DNA of 64,000 bases, taken from positions 2,336,001 through 2,400,000 of the forward strand of contig NZ_CP019640.1 of assembly GCF_001999905.1 (NCBI RefSeq). Reading direction: 5' to 3'. The position numbers were made by a program, and so were the translations under genes. Below the pieces are notes generated by a model. The model was not told the DNA's origin, did no database searches, and was given only the letters and a program-made list of their open reading frames with translations. The stretch comes from Planococcus lenghuensis. Its GTDB lineage: Bacteria; Bacillota; Bacilli; Bacillales_A; Planococcaceae. Below are positions 1 to 9,747 of the stretch, one piece after another (the first letter of the stretch is position 1; each line of letters starts with the position of its first letter).

Positions 1-207
1 CGCCCGGAAGACCGGTTCCGGCTTCAGAACCATGCCCGCTCCTCCGCCATACGGATAATCATCAACCTGGCGCTTGTTATCAGCGAATTCCCGGAAATCC
101 GTGACTCCTAATGTGACCGCTCCCTTGTCTTGGGCTTTCTTCATGATGGACTGCTGGAAGACCCCTTCAAACATGCCTGGAAACAGGGACAGCACTTGGA
201 TGTTCAT
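1..207 (-). CDS. trmD: tRNA (guanine-N1)-methyltransferase TrmD, 3' part cut by window edge
   Basis: Methylates N1 of G37 in a subset of tRNAs using S-adenosylmethionine, which prevents +1 frameshifting; acts in the cytosol as a SPOUT-fold dimer. Only the first 69 codons are visible; the rest lies left of base 1. The N-terminus begins [13 protein letters not shown], and a glycine-rich [10 protein letters not shown] stretch at about residues 51-60 is typical of TrmD. The ATG shares an ATGA with the rimM stop (4-base overlap), so the two are translationally coupled. The rimM-trmD order is the standard Firmicute order. Confidence 0.95.
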   Translation of the reverse strand, partial: MNIQVLSLFPGMFEGVFQQSIMKKAQDKGAVTLGVTDFREFADNKRQVDDYPYGGGAGMVLKPEPVFRA

Positions 208-722
208 TCGGACAGCAGCCCTTCCATCAGCTCGATGACAACCCGTTTTTCGTCGACATCAATTTCCTTCACGACGTCTTCGATATACGGGATGTACTGC
301 TCTTTCCCTGTCTGTGGTTTTACTGCCCACACATCATTCGCACCGGTTTCAAGAATTTCTGTGATCACACCGATTTCCCGTCCTTCATCAGTTACAACCG
401 TGCATCCGATAATTTCATGATAGTAATACTCGTTTTCTTCCAGTTCCACAAGTTCATGTTCCGCTACACGCAGCTCTGCATTTTTGAACTCAAGCACGTC
501 ATTGATATTTGAATACCCTTCAAACGTCAGAAGATCAAAATTCTTGTGCCGGCGGTGACTGGCCACCTTAACGGTCACCGGTTTTTTAGCATCCGGTTTG
601 AATACACCCAGCTTCGCACCTTCTGCAAAGCGCTCTTCCGGGAAATCGGTACGTGCCAGCACCCGCACTTCCCCGCGGATTCCGTGCGTATTCACAATTT
701 TTCCTACATTGAACCATTCCAC
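204..722 (-). CDS. rimM: 16S rRNA processing / 30S maturation factor RimM
   Basis: Assists maturation of the 30S subunit head, binding near ribosomal protein S19. The 172-residue product has an N-terminal RimM domain opening with [19 protein letters not shown] and a C-terminal PRC-barrel half. I chose the GTG at 722: it is preceded by AAGGAG at a good distance and gives the normal family length, whereas an ATG at 752 would add ten residues unlike the family. It overlaps trmD by 4 bases. In B. subtilis ylqD sits between the KH gene and rimM; here there is only a non-coding gap with a terminator. Confidence 0.94.
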   Translation of the reverse strand: MEWFNVGKIVNTHGIRGEVRVLARTDFPEERFAEGAKLGVFKPDAKKPVTVKVASHRRHKNFDLLTFEGYSNINDVLEFKNAELRVAEHELVELEENEYYYHEIIGCTVVTDEGREIGVITEILETGANDVWAVKPQTGKEQYIPYIEDVVKEIDVDEKRVVIELMEGLLSE

Positions 723-862
723 TTGCCGATCACTCCTTGTTCCCATTACCACCTGAATGGCATTGGGAAAAGTTACTTTATAATCCTATAAAACTAAAAT
801 CCAGCGATTAAACTGTTTAACGAGAATTGGTGAGAACAGTTGAATTATGCCCGATTTTCAGC

Positions 863-890
863 AAAAAAGGAAGGAACCGGGGCTCCTTCC
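863..890 (-). terminator. Rho-independent terminator after khpA
   Basis: On the minus strand a 7-base stem (GGAAGGA with TCCTTCC) is followed by six T residues, starting 4 bases after the khpA stop. It should end transcripts of the rpsP-khpA unit and separate them from rimM-trmD. The 140 bases between it and rimM must then contain a rimM promoter; only weak TATA-like boxes are visible there. Confidence 0.75.
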
Positions 891-894
891 TCTT

Positions 895-1131
895 TCAATC
901 CACTATATTGACGACTACGGTCTTGCCGCCTTCGTGATTACCTGCCGCTGAATAAACGATGGAACGGATCGCTTTCGCAGTCCGCCCCTGTTTGCCGATC
1001 ACCTTTCCAATATCCTCGGGATGGACGGAAAGGCTGCAGACAATACGGTTTGCACTTTCTTCTGTTTCAATTCGGACTTCTTCCGGATGATCCACCAGCG
1101 GCTTCACCATTGTCTCGATCAGCTGTTTCAT
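895..1131 (-). CDS. khpA: KH-domain RNA-binding protein KhpA (YlqC)
   Basis: Small RNA-binding protein which, in streptococci and lactobacilli, partners with KhpB (Jag/EloR) to control cell elongation and division through RNA binding. The 78-residue product is a single KH domain with the GxxG loop visible as IGKQGRT at about residues 45-51, the loop that grips the RNA backbone. It follows rpsP by 13 bases, so it is co-transcribed with the S16 gene, and a terminator lies directly behind it. The length is normal for the family. Confidence 0.93.
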   Translation of the reverse strand: MKQLIETMVKPLVDHPEEVRIETEESANRIVCSLSVHPEDIGKVIGKQGRTAKAIRSIVYSAAGNHEGGKTVVVNIVD

Positions 1132-1144
1132 CGGCAGTCGCTCC

Positions 1145-1485
<341 letters not shown>

Positions 1486-1507
1486 GTGTTTTTTCTTAAC
1501 ATGCAAA

Positions 1508-2863
1508 TTACTTGAAAAATGCATCCAGATTCGGCATTTTTCCTTTCTTTTTGCCCTTTTGGTTCATGTTGGACATTTGCTTCATCATTTTCTTCATATC
1601 CTCGAATTGTTTCAGCAGACGATTGACATCCTGAATGGTTGTACCGGAACCTTTGGCGATCCGCCGGCGCCGATTCGCATTGATAACTTCAGGATTGGTC
1701 TTTTCCTGCGGGGTCATGGAATAGATGATCGCTTCTACGCGGCCCATCTGGCTTTCATCCACTTTCGCGTTTTCCAGCCCTTTGATCTTTCCGGCCCCTG
1801 GCATCATTTTCAGAATTTCATCAAGCGGCCCCATCTGCTTCACTTGGCCAAGCTGATCGAGGAAATCATCGAACGTGAAAGACTGGGTCCGGAACTTTTC
1901 TTCCAGTTCCTTCGCTTTTTCCTCATCGATGTTTGTTTGTGCTTTCTCGATCAGGGACAGCATATCGCCCATGCCTAAAATACGTGAAGCCATACGTTCA
2001 GGATAGAATGCTTCAAGCGCGTCCAGCTTTTCGCCCATCCCGACAAATTTGATCGGTTTCTCCGTCACTGAGCGAACCGACAGCGCAGCACCACCCCGCG
2101 TATCACCGTCGAGTTTTGTGAGGATAACACCGGAAATGCCGAGCAGCTCATTGAAACTCTGCGCTACATTTACGGCGTCCTGTCCGGTCATTGCATCGAC
2201 GACGAGAAACACTTCATCCGGCTCTTTCAATGCCCGGATATCCTTCAGTTCCTGCATGAGCTCTTCGTCTACATGAAGCCGGCCGGCGGTATCGATGATG
2301 ACCGTATCCAGATGCTCTTCTTTGGCATGTTCGATCGCCTGACGGGCAATTTCCACCGGCGAGACATCGGTCCCTTTCGAAAATACCGGCAATGATAATT
2401 GCTTGCCGATTGTTTCCAGCTGCTTAATCGCAGCCGGCCGGTAAATATCAGCGGCAACCAGCAACGGTTTCCGGTTATTCTTCTTGCGCAGGACATTTGC
2501 CAGCTTGCCCGTCGTTGTTGTTTTACCGGCACCCTGCAGTCCGACCATCATGATGACAGTCGGGCTTTTAGCAGCGAATTCCACTTTGCTCTGTTCGCCG
2601 CCCATCAGTTCAGTCAGCTCATCTTTAACGATTTTAACAACCTGCTGACCCGGTGTCAGACTGTTCATGACATCCTGGCCAATTGCCCGCTCACTGACTT
2701 TTTTCACAAACCCCTTGACTACTTTCAAGTTAACGTCCGCTTCGATCAAGGCGAAGCGCACTTCGCGCATCATTTCCTTGACGTCGGCTTCAGATAGCTT
2801 CCCTTTGCCTTTGACTCGCTGAAGCGTCCCTTGCAGACGTTCGGCTAATCCTTCAAATGCCAT
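1508..2863 (-). CDS. ffh: Signal recognition particle GTPase Ffh (SRP54)
   Basis: Binds signal sequences of nascent secretory and membrane proteins together with 4.5S/6S SRP RNA and docks with FtsY at the membrane. Domains in order: the four-helix N domain (1-95); the G domain with GLQGAGKTT (about 108-116), DTAGR (191-195) and TKLDG (249-253); and a methionine-rich M domain up to the tail MPNLDAFFK. The 451-residue length is normal. It lies 16 bases downstream of ylxM, the classical pair. Confidence 0.98.
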   Translation of the reverse strand: MAFEGLAERLQGTLQRVKGKGKLSEADVKEMMREVRFALIEADVNLKVVKGFVKKVSERAIGQDVMNSLTPGQQVVKIVKDELTELMGGEQSKVEFAAKSPTVIMMVGLQGAGKTTTTGKLANVLRKKNNRKPLLVAADIYRPAAIKQLETIGKQLSLPVFSKGTDVSPVEIARQAIEHAKEEHLDTVIIDTAGRLHVDEELMQELKDIRALKEPDEVFLVVDAMTGQDAVNVAQSFNELLGISGVILTKLDGDTRGGAALSVRSVTEKPIKFVGMGEKLDALEAFYPERMASRILGMGDMLSLIEKAQTNIDEEKAKELEEKFRTQSFTFDDFLDQLGQVKQMGPLDEILKMMPGAGKIKGLENAKVDESQMGRVEAIIYSMTPQEKTNPEVINANRRRRIAKGSGTTIQDVNRLLKQFEDMKKMMKQMSNMNQKGKKKGKMPNLDAFFK

Positions 2864-2879
2864 CGGTTCTTCAGCCTCC

Positions 2880-3206
2880 TTATTCCCATTCCATCAGCTG
2901 GAGCAGAAGTGTCTGTGTCCGTTCTTTGCTGAACGGACCTTCTTCAAAAGCTTCAATCAGCCGGCGGCGGTTCTCAAACTTTTCAAATAAGCCCAATTTT
3001 GCTTCATATTCTTCAAGCATCGCTTCAGTGCGCCGGATGTTATCATACACAGCCTGCCGGGAAACTTCATACTCCGCGGCAATTTCACCGAGCGAGAGAT
3101 CATCCAGGTAATACAGCACCATGTAATTCCGCTGTTTCGGAGTGAGAAGCGCCTGATAGAAATCAAACAGAAAATTCATGCGCGTCGTTTTTTCAAGCCC
3201 CATCAT
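2880..3206 (-). CDS. ylxM: YlxM family helix-turn-helix protein, SRP-associated
   Basis: Small protein with a sigma-70 region-4-like helix-turn-helix, encoded next to ffh in Firmicutes; in streptococci it modulates SRP activity. The 108-residue product has [19 protein letters not shown] as the helix-turn-helix and an acidic helical C-terminus. I chose the ATG at 3206 because GGAGGG stands 7 bases upstream; an adjacent ATG at 3203 and a longer one at 3221 are alternatives, but the latter would include the ribosome-binding site. It has its own promoter and is co-transcribed with ffh. Confidence 0.93.
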   Translation of the reverse strand: MMGLEKTTRMNFLFDFYQALLTPKQRNYMVLYYLDDLSLGEIAAEYEVSRQAVYDNIRRTEAMLEEYEAKLGLFEKFENRRRLIEAFEEGPFSKERTQTLLLQLMEWE

Positions 3207-3235
3207 CAGCGTTCCCTCCATGTGTTTTTCAATTT

Positions 3236-3265
3236 ACCTTACCGTTTCCGGCCACCAACTGTCAA
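3236..3265 (-). promoter_or_regulatory. Promoter of ylxM-ffh
   Basis: A consensus -35 TTGACA (3260-3265) and TAAGGT (3236-3241) are 18 bases apart in the gap between ftsY and ylxM. The gap also holds a short inverted repeat (CAAGTA/TACTTG, 3263-3278) that overlaps the -35 and the ftsY stop codon; whether it does anything is unknown. Confidence 0.65.
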
Positions 3266-3271
3266 GTAGTA

Positions 3272-4282
3272 TTACTTGTCTTGCTCTGTCTCCTGCTCTT
3301 CCAGCTGCAAGCCTTCCGCAAACAGTCCATAAACGTACTTTTGTGGATCGAACGGCTGAAGATCATCCATTTTCTCCCCAAGTCCCACAAATTTCACCGG
3401 AATGTTCAATTTGCTGCGGATTGCCAGCACGATGCCGCCTTTCGCCGTTCCGTCCAGTTTCGTCAGCACGATACCGGTAACGTCAGTCGCTTCCTTGAAA
3501 ATCTGGGCCTGCGTAAGCGCATTCTGACCCGTGGTTGCATCAAGCGCCAGCAGCACTTCATGCGGTGCTCCGGGAAGTTCACGTCCGATTACGCGATGCA
3601 CTTTCTGCAGCTCGTTCATCAAATTGACTTTGTTCTGCAGCCGGCCCGCCGTGTCGCAGATCAGCACATCCGCCTTGCGGGATTTGGCTGATCGGATCGC
3701 ATCATACATAACGGCAGCCGGGTCAGATCCTGCTGCCTGTTTAATCACATCCACGCCGACCCGCTTGCCCCATTCATCGAGCTGCTCAATTGCACCAGCC
3801 CGGAATGTATCACCGGCAGCCAGAACAACGGATTTTCCTTCTTCTTTAAAGCGGTGAGCCAGTTTGCCGATCGTTGTCGTTTTGCCGACGCCATTTACGC
3901 CGACAAACAGGATGACAGTAAGGTCTTCCTGCATGTTCAACTCATTTGGCTGATCTTCTCCCGCTTCATAAATTTCAACCAGTTTTTCAGATATGACCGA
4001 TTGTACTTGCGAAGTATCTTTTACATTTTTGCGCTGCACTTCAAACCGCAGCTCTTCCATCAATTCCATGACTGTCTCAAAGCCGACATCCGCCTGCAGC
4101 AGCAGTTCTTCCAGCTCTTCAAAGAAGTCTTCATCGACTTTCCGGTACTTGGCGACAAGCTCATTGATCTTGGATGTGAAACTGGTCCTCGTTTTCTCAA
4201 GACCCTTCTCATACTTTTCTGTCGTCTGTTCCGTTTCTGCATTTCCGGTAAACTTATCTTTCAGCTTTTTCAAAAAGCTCAT
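3272..4282 (-). CDS. ftsY: Signal recognition particle receptor FtsY
   Basis: Membrane-associated GTPase that receives the SRP-ribosome complex and hands it to SecYEG. The 336-residue protein has a short charged amphipathic N-terminus, an NED domain, and a G domain with GVNGVGKTTT (about 128-137), DTAGR (210-214) and TKLDGTAKGG. It lacks the long acidic A domain of E. coli FtsY, as is normal in Firmicutes. It follows smc by 20 bases and belongs to the rnc-smc-ftsY unit. Confidence 0.98.
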   Translation of the reverse strand: MSFLKKLKDKFTGNAETEQTTEKYEKGLEKTRTSFTSKINELVAKYRKVDEDFFEELEELLLQADVGFETVMELMEELRFEVQRKNVKDTSQVQSVISEKLVEIYEAGEDQPNELNMQEDLTVILFVGVNGVGKTTTIGKLAHRFKEEGKSVVLAAGDTFRAGAIEQLDEWGKRVGVDVIKQAAGSDPAAVMYDAIRSAKSRKADVLICDTAGRLQNKVNLMNELQKVHRVIGRELPGAPHEVLLALDATTGQNALTQAQIFKEATDVTGIVLTKLDGTAKGGIVLAIRSKLNIPVKFVGLGEKMDDLQPFDPQKYVYGLFAEGLQLEEQETEQDK

Positions 4283-4302
4283 AGTAGCATGTCCCTCCTG
4301 TG

Positions 4303-7300
4303 CTAGACTTGTTCTTCCACTTTCACCGACACCAGTTTTGAGACACCGGACTCCTGCATGGTAATGCCATACAGCACATCGGCCCCTTCCATTGTGCCTT
4401 TTCGGTGAGTAATGACGATGAATTGCGTTTGCTCACTGAATTTTTTCAAGTACTGACTGTACCGGATCACGTTCGATTCATCAAGCGCCGCTTCTACTTC
4501 ATCGAGGATGCAGAACGGCACCGGGCGGATGTTCAATGATGCAAAAAGCAGTGCAATCGCTGTCAGTGCGCGCTCTCCGCCTGAAAGCAGGCTCAAGTTC
4601 TGCAATTTCTTGCCCGGCGGCTGCGCAATGATCTCCACTCCTGTCTCCAGAAGATTTTCAGGATCCGTCAATATGAGATCTGCAGACCCCCCTCCAAACA
4701 ATTCCCGGAAGACGTGCTGGAACTGGATCCGGATTGCATGGAACGTATCATCAAAACGAACCGTCATTTCCTCATCCATTTCTCCGATGACCGTATGCAA
4801 CGTCGCTTTTGCTTCATTCAGGTCGCTGCGCTGATCATTTAAGAACTTATGGCGCTCTGCCACTTGATCATATTCAGCGATGGAATCTACATTGACGGTC
4901 CCCAATTCCTCGATTGACCGCTTCAGCAGCCGCACATTTTTCCGGACAACCGGTTCGCTATCCGGCATTTCGTACCGCTCTGCTTCCCTTAGTGAAAGCT
5001 GATAACCGTCCCGGAGCTGACCGGCAAGTGTGCTCAGCTGTGTTTCAACCCGGGCAGCCTTTACGTCAAGTGCATGCAGCGCTTCCGAACATTCCTGAGT
5101 CTTATGCTGTTTCGCTTTCAGTTCAGCAGTAAGCTTCTCCAGATTGCTGTTGCGGTTTATGCGCTGTTCCTTTGCCGTCTGCACTTCCGTCTGTGCTTTA
5201 TCCCGGACGCCCAACCAGCAGGCGATTTTCGCCTGAACCTCTTCGTCTGAGTAGTCAGCGGTCTCTGAAGCGCTGACTTCATCCAGTTCCCGTCGATAAG
5301 CAGCCAGAAGCCTATCACTTCTTTCCAGCTGCTGTATCAGTTCTTGCTTTCCAGCTGCCAATTGGCCGAGCCGTTCTTTTAAGACAGCCAGATCCGATTT
5401 TTTAACGGATAAGCTGTCCAGCACTTCCTGGCGAGCCGTATCGCTTTCCTGTTTAAACCCATTCATCCGGTCAATATCCTGTGATACGGCTGCCAGTTCA
5501 CTCTCCAGTTCTGACAGCCGGTCTCTTGCAGCGGCTTTGCGATGGTCCAGACTTCCGGCATCCTGCATCCGGCCGTCCTGCTCGCGCTGAAATAAGTCAA
5601 ATCGTTCTTTGGCCGTCCGGTACAGCGCTTCCGTTTCCCGAAGTTCTGCTGCCTGGTCAGCTTCCTTCGCTCTGGCAGTTTCACCGGCAGCGGCCAGGGA
5701 AGCAAGTTCCCGTTCAGCCCGTTCTGCCTGTTCCCGGACGACCCGGACAGCTGCTTCCCTATTTTGTACCTCTGTCTGGAGTTGCTCCAGCTGTTCGGTA
5801 AGACGATCAAGTTCCGCTTTTCTTGAAAAAACAGAAACCTGAGACCGGCCCGCGCCTCCGGTCATAGACCCGCCGGCATTAATGATATCGCCGTCAAGCG
5901 TCACAATTCTGTACCGGTTGCCAAGCTGCTTGGCGATATCACCTGCCCCTTTCAGTTCGCTCGCTATAATCACACTGCCAAGCAGATTTTCCATCACTTG
6001 CCGATACGGCGACTCGAAACTGATGAGTTCTGCTGCTATTCCGACGAAGGATGGATGAGCTTTCACCAAGCGTGCGGATGTTTCGGGAAGCCTGCGTGCT
6101 TTCATGACGGACAGCGGCAGAAACGTGGCTCTTCCAGCCCGCCTTCTCCGAAGGAATTCGATTGCTTTCCGTGCATCTCCTTCTGTCTCCGTGATGATGT
6201 GCTGGCTTGAGGCACCGAGCGCTGTTTCAATCGCCCGTGCATAGCGGTCGTCCACATGTGCCATTTCAGCGACCGCTCCTGCGATACCGGTCAATTCATT
6301 TCTCTCCCGCGCAATCAGCACTTCCCGGACGCCTTGAAAAAAACCTGAGAAATCTGCTTCCAGCTCTTTCAAGGTCTCAAGCCGGGCAGCGACCTGCTGT
6401 TCCTGCTGCGCCGCAGCTGAAAACCGGGCTTGTTCTTCTGTCGCTGCCGCTTGCTTTTCCAGCGCTTGTTCCCGTGCCTGCCGGTACTGCTCACGCTGGC
6501 CGGCGAGCTGCTGCCGAACTTCATTGAGCCCAGCGGCAGCCTGCTCTCTGCCTGAACGGAGAACCGCCAACTCGGACTCAAGCTGCTGTCGCTGTCGCTG
6601 TACACGCTCGGAAGAAGCTGTCAGCTGCAGTTCCTGCAGCTCGATATTCTTTAATTCATTTTTGATGGTCGCCTGTTCATTCATCAGATCGATGTAGATT
6701 GACTTCTGCGCTTCGATCTCCCGTTCCAGATCAGCCGGTGTCAATTTCAGTTTTTCCTCAAGCTGCCGTATGGCCACCGCTTCAGCTGCCTGTTCTTTTC
6801 GAAGAGCTTCGTATCGTTCTTCCTGCTCCGCCTGCATCGCATTCAGCCGTTCATTCTCCCGCTGTTCGGTCTGCCGCCGCTGTTCGAGCTGTTCGGTCTG
6901 CCGCTCAGCATTCTGGCGTTTTTCCGACAGCAGGAGTTTCCGCCCTTCCCATCTTTCGGTTTCTGCAGCCGCTTCCACCAGTGCCTGCTGGGTATGATCA
7001 ATCTCCGTATCCAGCCTGGTGATTTCTTGCCGGATTTTAGCACCTCGGGCTTCCAGCGATTCTGTTTCCCGGAACCGCTCTTCCTGTTCCTGCACAAAAT
7101 CCGCAGCTTCCCGGCGGTACGCTTCCAACTCCTGCTGCCCCTGCTTAATGTCGTATGCCATGAGGGCGATGTCTGCATCTTTCAGTTCAGCGGTCATGGA
7201 TAGATAATCCCGCGCCTTAGCGGCTTGGGCCTTAAGCGGCTCCATCCGCCCATCCAGCTCATGCAGAATATCCGCTACCCGATTCAGGTTCTCTTCCGTT

Positions 7301-7848
7301 TCCGCCAGTCTTCCCTCAGCCTGTTTCTTTCGCTGTTTATACTTCAGAACACCGGCCACTTCTTCGAATATTGAGCGCCGGTCCTCCGGTTTACTGTTCA
7401 AAATTTCATCCACACGCCCCTGGGAAATAACAGAGAACGCTTCCTTCCCAAGGCCAGACCCCATGAACAGGTCTGTAATATCCTTCAGCCTGCATACTTG
7501 TTTATTCAGCAGGTACGCACTGTCGCCGCTCCGGAATACACGGCGGGTTACATTCACTTCACTGTAATCAAGCGGAAGACGCCCGTCCGAGTTATCCAGA
7601 ACGAGCGTCACTTCAGCAAAATTCACCGGTTTCCGGGAGTCGCTTCCTGCAAAAATCACATCTTCCATTTTCGAACCGCGCAGGGACTTGGCTGATTGTT
7701 CGCCAAGTACCCAGCGGATGGCATCGGTCACATTGCTTTTTCCGCTGCCATTCGGTCCCACGACCGCAGTAACGCCGGGCACAAAATCGATGCCGATTCT
7801 ATCGGCAAATGACTTGAATCCGATCACTTCAAGTCTTTTCAAATACAT
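4303..7848 (-). CDS. smc: Chromosome partition protein SMC
   Basis: ATPase that, with ScpA and ScpB, forms the condensin ring organising and segregating the chromosome. The 1181-residue product has Walker A GPNGSGKSN at about 31-39, two long coiled-coil arms rich in Glu, Gln, Arg and Ala, a central hinge with a GGSMTGGAG segment, the ABC signature LSGGERALTAIALLFA, and Walker B ILDEVEAALDESN near the C-terminus. The length is usual. It lies 2 bases after the rnc stop, so the two are translationally linked. Confidence 0.98.
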   Translation of the reverse strand: MYLKRLEVIGFKSFADRIGIDFVPGVTAVVGPNGSGKSNVTDAIRWVLGEQSAKSLRGSKMEDVIFAGSDSRKPVNFAEVTLVLDNSDGRLPLDYSEVNVTRRVFRSGDSAYLLNKQVCRLKDITDLFMGSGLGKEAFSVISQGRVDEILNSKPEDRRSIFEEVAGVLKYKQRKKQAEGRLAETEENLNRVADILHELDGRMEPLKAQAAKARDYLSMTAELKDADIALMAYDIKQGQQELEAYRREAADFVQEQEERFRETESLEARGAKIRQEITRLDTEIDHTQQALVEAAAETERWEGRKLLLSEKRQNAERQTEQLEQRRQTEQRENERLNAMQAEQEERYEALRKEQAAEAVAIRQLEEKLKLTPADLEREIEAQKSIYIDLMNEQATIKNELKNIELQELQLTASSERVQRQRQQLESELAVLRSGREQAAAGLNEVRQQLAGQREQYRQAREQALEKQAAATEEQARFSAAAQQEQQVAARLETLKELEADFSGFFQGVREVLIARERNELTGIAGAVAEMAHVDDRYARAIETALGASSQHIITETEGDARKAIEFLRRRRAGRATFLPLSVMKARRLPETSARLVKAHPSFVGIAAELISFESPYRQVMENLLGSVIIASELKGAGDIAKQLGNRYRIVTLDGDIINAGGSMTGGAGRSQVSVFSRKAELDRLTEQLEQLQTEVQNREAAVRVVREQAERAERELASLAAAGETARAKEADQAAELRETEALYRTAKERFDLFQREQDGRMQDAGSLDHRKAAARDRLSELESELAAVSQDIDRMNGFKQESDTARQEVLDSLSVKKSDLAVLKERLGQLAAGKQELIQQLERSDRLLAAYRRELDEVSASETADYSDEEVQAKIACWLGVRDKAQTEVQTAKEQRINRNSNLEKLTAELKAKQHKTQECSEALHALDVKAARVETQLSTLAGQLRDGYQLSLREAERYEMPDSEPVVRKNVRLLKRSIEELGTVNVDSIAEYDQVAERHKFLNDQRSDLNEAKATLHTVIGEMDEEMTVRFDDTFHAIRIQFQHVFRELFGGGSADLILTDPENLLETGVEIIAQPPGKKLQNLSLLSGGERALTAIALLFASLNIRPVPFCILDEVEAALDESNVIRYSQYLKKFSEQTQFIVITHRKGTMEGADVLYGITMQESGVSKLVSVKVEEQV

Positions 7849-7850
7849 GG

Positions 7851-8603
7851 TCAGCCCTCCGTATTTCCCTGCAGTTTACGGATAGCGACCATCGCTGCCT
7901 GCTGTTCTGCTTCTTTTTTTGAACGCCCTTCACCCGTGCCGAGCACCTGGCTGTCCAGTGCTACCTCTGTTACAAACGTCCGGTTATGGGCCGGCCCTTT
8001 TTCTTCCACAATTTCATAGACAAGCGGCCCGCGGTTTTTCTGCTGGATCAATTCCTGCAGTTGGCTCTTATAGTCCATCACATGCGAAAAAGCACCGATT
8101 TCAACTTTCGGAAACAGAACACGCTCCAAAAACTGCACGACCGGTTCCAGCCCCTGATCCAGGTATAAGGCACCCACGAACGATTCAAACGCATCGGCAA
8201 GAAGTGCCGGACGTTCGCGCCCCCCTGTCAGTTCTTCTCCTTTGCCAAGAAGAACATACCGTCCGAAATCCAACTCATTGGCAAACAGCACAAGAGAAGG
8301 TTCGCATACGACTGCAGCGCGCAGCTTGGTCAGCTCCCCTTCGCTCATTTTCGGATAATGTTTGAACAGGTAATGGGATACGGATAACTCCAGAACAGCA
8401 TCCCCGAGAAATTCAAGACGTTCATTGTCAGTGTAATACCGTTTCCGATGCTCATTCACATAAGATGAATGGGTAAAAGCTTGATAAAGCAGCGTCGGCT
8501 GCTTAAATGTGATGCCGAGCTCCTGCTGCAGTCGCTCAAATGACGTGCGGGCTTCTTCCGGGAGCACTCCCGGCTGATGTTCTTTTTTTCGTTTCATCGA
8601 CAT
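7851..8603 (-). CDS. rnc: Ribonuclease III
   Basis: Double-strand-specific endoribonuclease that processes rRNA precursors, SRP RNA and antisense duplexes. The 250-residue product has the RNase III signature [13 protein letters not shown] in its catalytic domain and a C-terminal double-stranded RNA-binding domain. I chose the ATG at 8603: AAGGAAGG precedes it, the length matches the B. subtilis enzyme, and a promoter at 8639-8667 lies inside the longer reading frame that reaches 8729. An ATG two codons later is also possible. Confidence 0.95.
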   Translation of the reverse strand: MSMKRKKEHQPGVLPEEARTSFERLQQELGITFKQPTLLYQAFTHSSYVNEHRKRYYTDNERLEFLGDAVLELSVSHYLFKHYPKMSEGELTKLRAAVVCEPSLVLFANELDFGRYVLLGKGEELTGGRERPALLADAFESFVGALYLDQGLEPVVQFLERVLFPKVEIGAFSHVMDYKSQLQELIQQKNRGPLVYEIVEEKGPAHNRTFVTEVALDSQVLGTGEGRSKKEAEQQAAMVAIRKLQGNTEG

Positions 8604-8638
8604 TTGCAATCTGCCTTCCTTAGCTGTATCTTTCTTTA

Positions 8639-8667
8639 ATTTTACCTGTTTTTCGCCGGTTGTGCAA
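8639..8667 (-). promoter_or_regulatory. Promoter of rnc-smc-ftsY
   Basis: TTGCAC (8662-8667) and TAAAAT (8639-8644) are spaced by 17 bases, placing the transcript start about 30 bases before the chosen rnc start codon. An imperfect hairpin just upstream (8668-8725), ending in TTTT, may terminate part of the acpP transcript. This suggests that rnc-smc-ftsY is expressed separately from the lipid operon. Confidence 0.7.
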
Positions 8668-8729
8668 AACAGCAACTGACGCACCCCTTCGCCTGTAAGC
8701 TCCGGGTATGCGCCAGCTGATTTTTTCAT

Positions 8730-8963
8730 TTATTGTTTGCTTTCAATGTAATTGACTGCGTCCCCGACGGTTTTGATGTTTTCCGCGTCTTCATCGGAAA
8801 TCTCCATATCGAATTCGTCTTCAAACTCCATTACAAGTTCAACCACATCAAGAGAATCCGCACCAAGATCATCACGGAAAGAAGCTTCCGGCTTCACTTC
8901 ACTTTCATCTACGCCCAGACGGTCTACGATGACTTTCGTCACCCGTTCCATTACTTCTGCCAT
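8730..8963 (-). CDS. acpP: Acyl carrier protein
   Basis: Carries growing acyl chains as thioesters on a 4'-phosphopantetheine arm during fatty acid and phospholipid synthesis. The 77-residue acidic protein contains the modification motif GADSLD, with the carrier serine at residue 37. The ATG at 8963 is preceded by GGAGGTGA and gives the usual length. It is the last gene of the fapR-plsX-fabD-fabG-acpP cluster, 40 bases after fabG. Confidence 0.98.
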   Translation of the reverse strand: MAEVMERVTKVIVDRLGVDESEVKPEASFRDDLGADSLDVVELVMEFEDEFDMEISDEDAENIKTVGDAVNYIESKQ

Positions 8964-9003
8964 TATCGTCACCTCCCCTCAAAACAGTATATCAGCAGAA
9001 AGG

Positions 9004-9747
9004 TCACATCACCATGCCGCCATCCACATGAAGTGTCTGACCCGTCATATAAGATGCATCATCCGATGCTAAAAACAGTACCGATTTCGCTACATCCTTC
9101 GGATCACCAAAACGGCTTAACGGAATTTGATTCAGCATTGTCTTCTGCACCGTTTCATCCAGCTTCTTAGTCATATCCGTTGTAATGAAGCCCGGCGCTA
9201 CAGCGTTGACCGTAATGCCGCGGGAAGCCAGCTCTTTGGCAGCAGTCTTCGTGAGTCCGATGACACCGGCTTTGGCAGCGACATAATTTGCCTGCCCCGG
9301 ATTGCCGGAAATACCGACAATGGAAGCGATGTTCACAATTCGTCCGCTCCGCTGCTTCATCATCTGACGTGTCACCGCTTTCGTCGTGACGAATACGCCT
9401 TTTAAATTGGTGTTGATTACGTCATCCCACTCATTTTCCTTCATGCGCATCAGCAGATTATCCCGGGTGATACCTGCATTATTGACGAGGATATCGATCG
9501 ACCCGAATCGTTGAAGCGTTTCGTCGGTCATAGCTTTCACTGCTTCTGAATCGGCGACATCCGCCTGGAAAACGAATGCTTCTCCGCCGCCGATCCGGAT
9601 ATCTTCTGCAACCGCTTCTGCTTTTTCCCGGCTGCCGCTGTAATTCACAACCACTTTTGCACCTTCGGAAGCAAGCAGCCTGGCAATGGCCGCGCCGATT
9701 CCTCTTGAGCCCCCGGTCACAATTGCGGTTTTCCCTTCAAGTTTCAT
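9004..9747 (-). CDS. fabG: 3-oxoacyl-[acyl-carrier-protein] reductase
   Basis: NADPH-dependent short-chain dehydrogenase that reduces 3-oxoacyl-ACP in the first reductive step of fatty acid elongation. The 247-residue Rossmann protein has the cofactor loop TGGSRGIG (11-18), NNAG (89-92), catalytic Ser142, and the YxxxK pair at Tyr155/Lys159, with the C-terminal [10 protein letters not shown] typical of the family. It overlaps fabD by 4 bases (ATGA). All catalytic residues are present. Confidence 0.98.
   Translation of the reverse strand: MKLEGKTAIVTGGSRGIGAAIARLLASEGAKVVVNYSGSREKAEAVAEDIRIGGGEAFVFQADVADSEAVKAMTDETLQRFGSIDILVNNAGITRDNLLMRMKENEWDDVINTNLKGVFVTTKAVTRQMMKQRSGRIVNIASIVGISGNPGQANYVAAKAGVIGLTKTAAKELASRGITVNAVAPGFITTDMTKKLDETVQKTMLNQIPLSRFGDPKDVAKSVLFLASDDASYMTGQTLHVDGGMVM

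Noticed and set aside
3263-3278. Inverted repeat CAAGTA/TACTTG between ftsY and ylxM
   Set aside because: Only six bases per arm and partly in the ftsY coding end; not enough to claim an operator.
5463-7178. Several long frames on both strands inside smc
   Set aside because: They arise from the repetitive Gln/Glu/Arg/Ala codons of the SMC coiled coils; none has start signals or a plausible protein composition.
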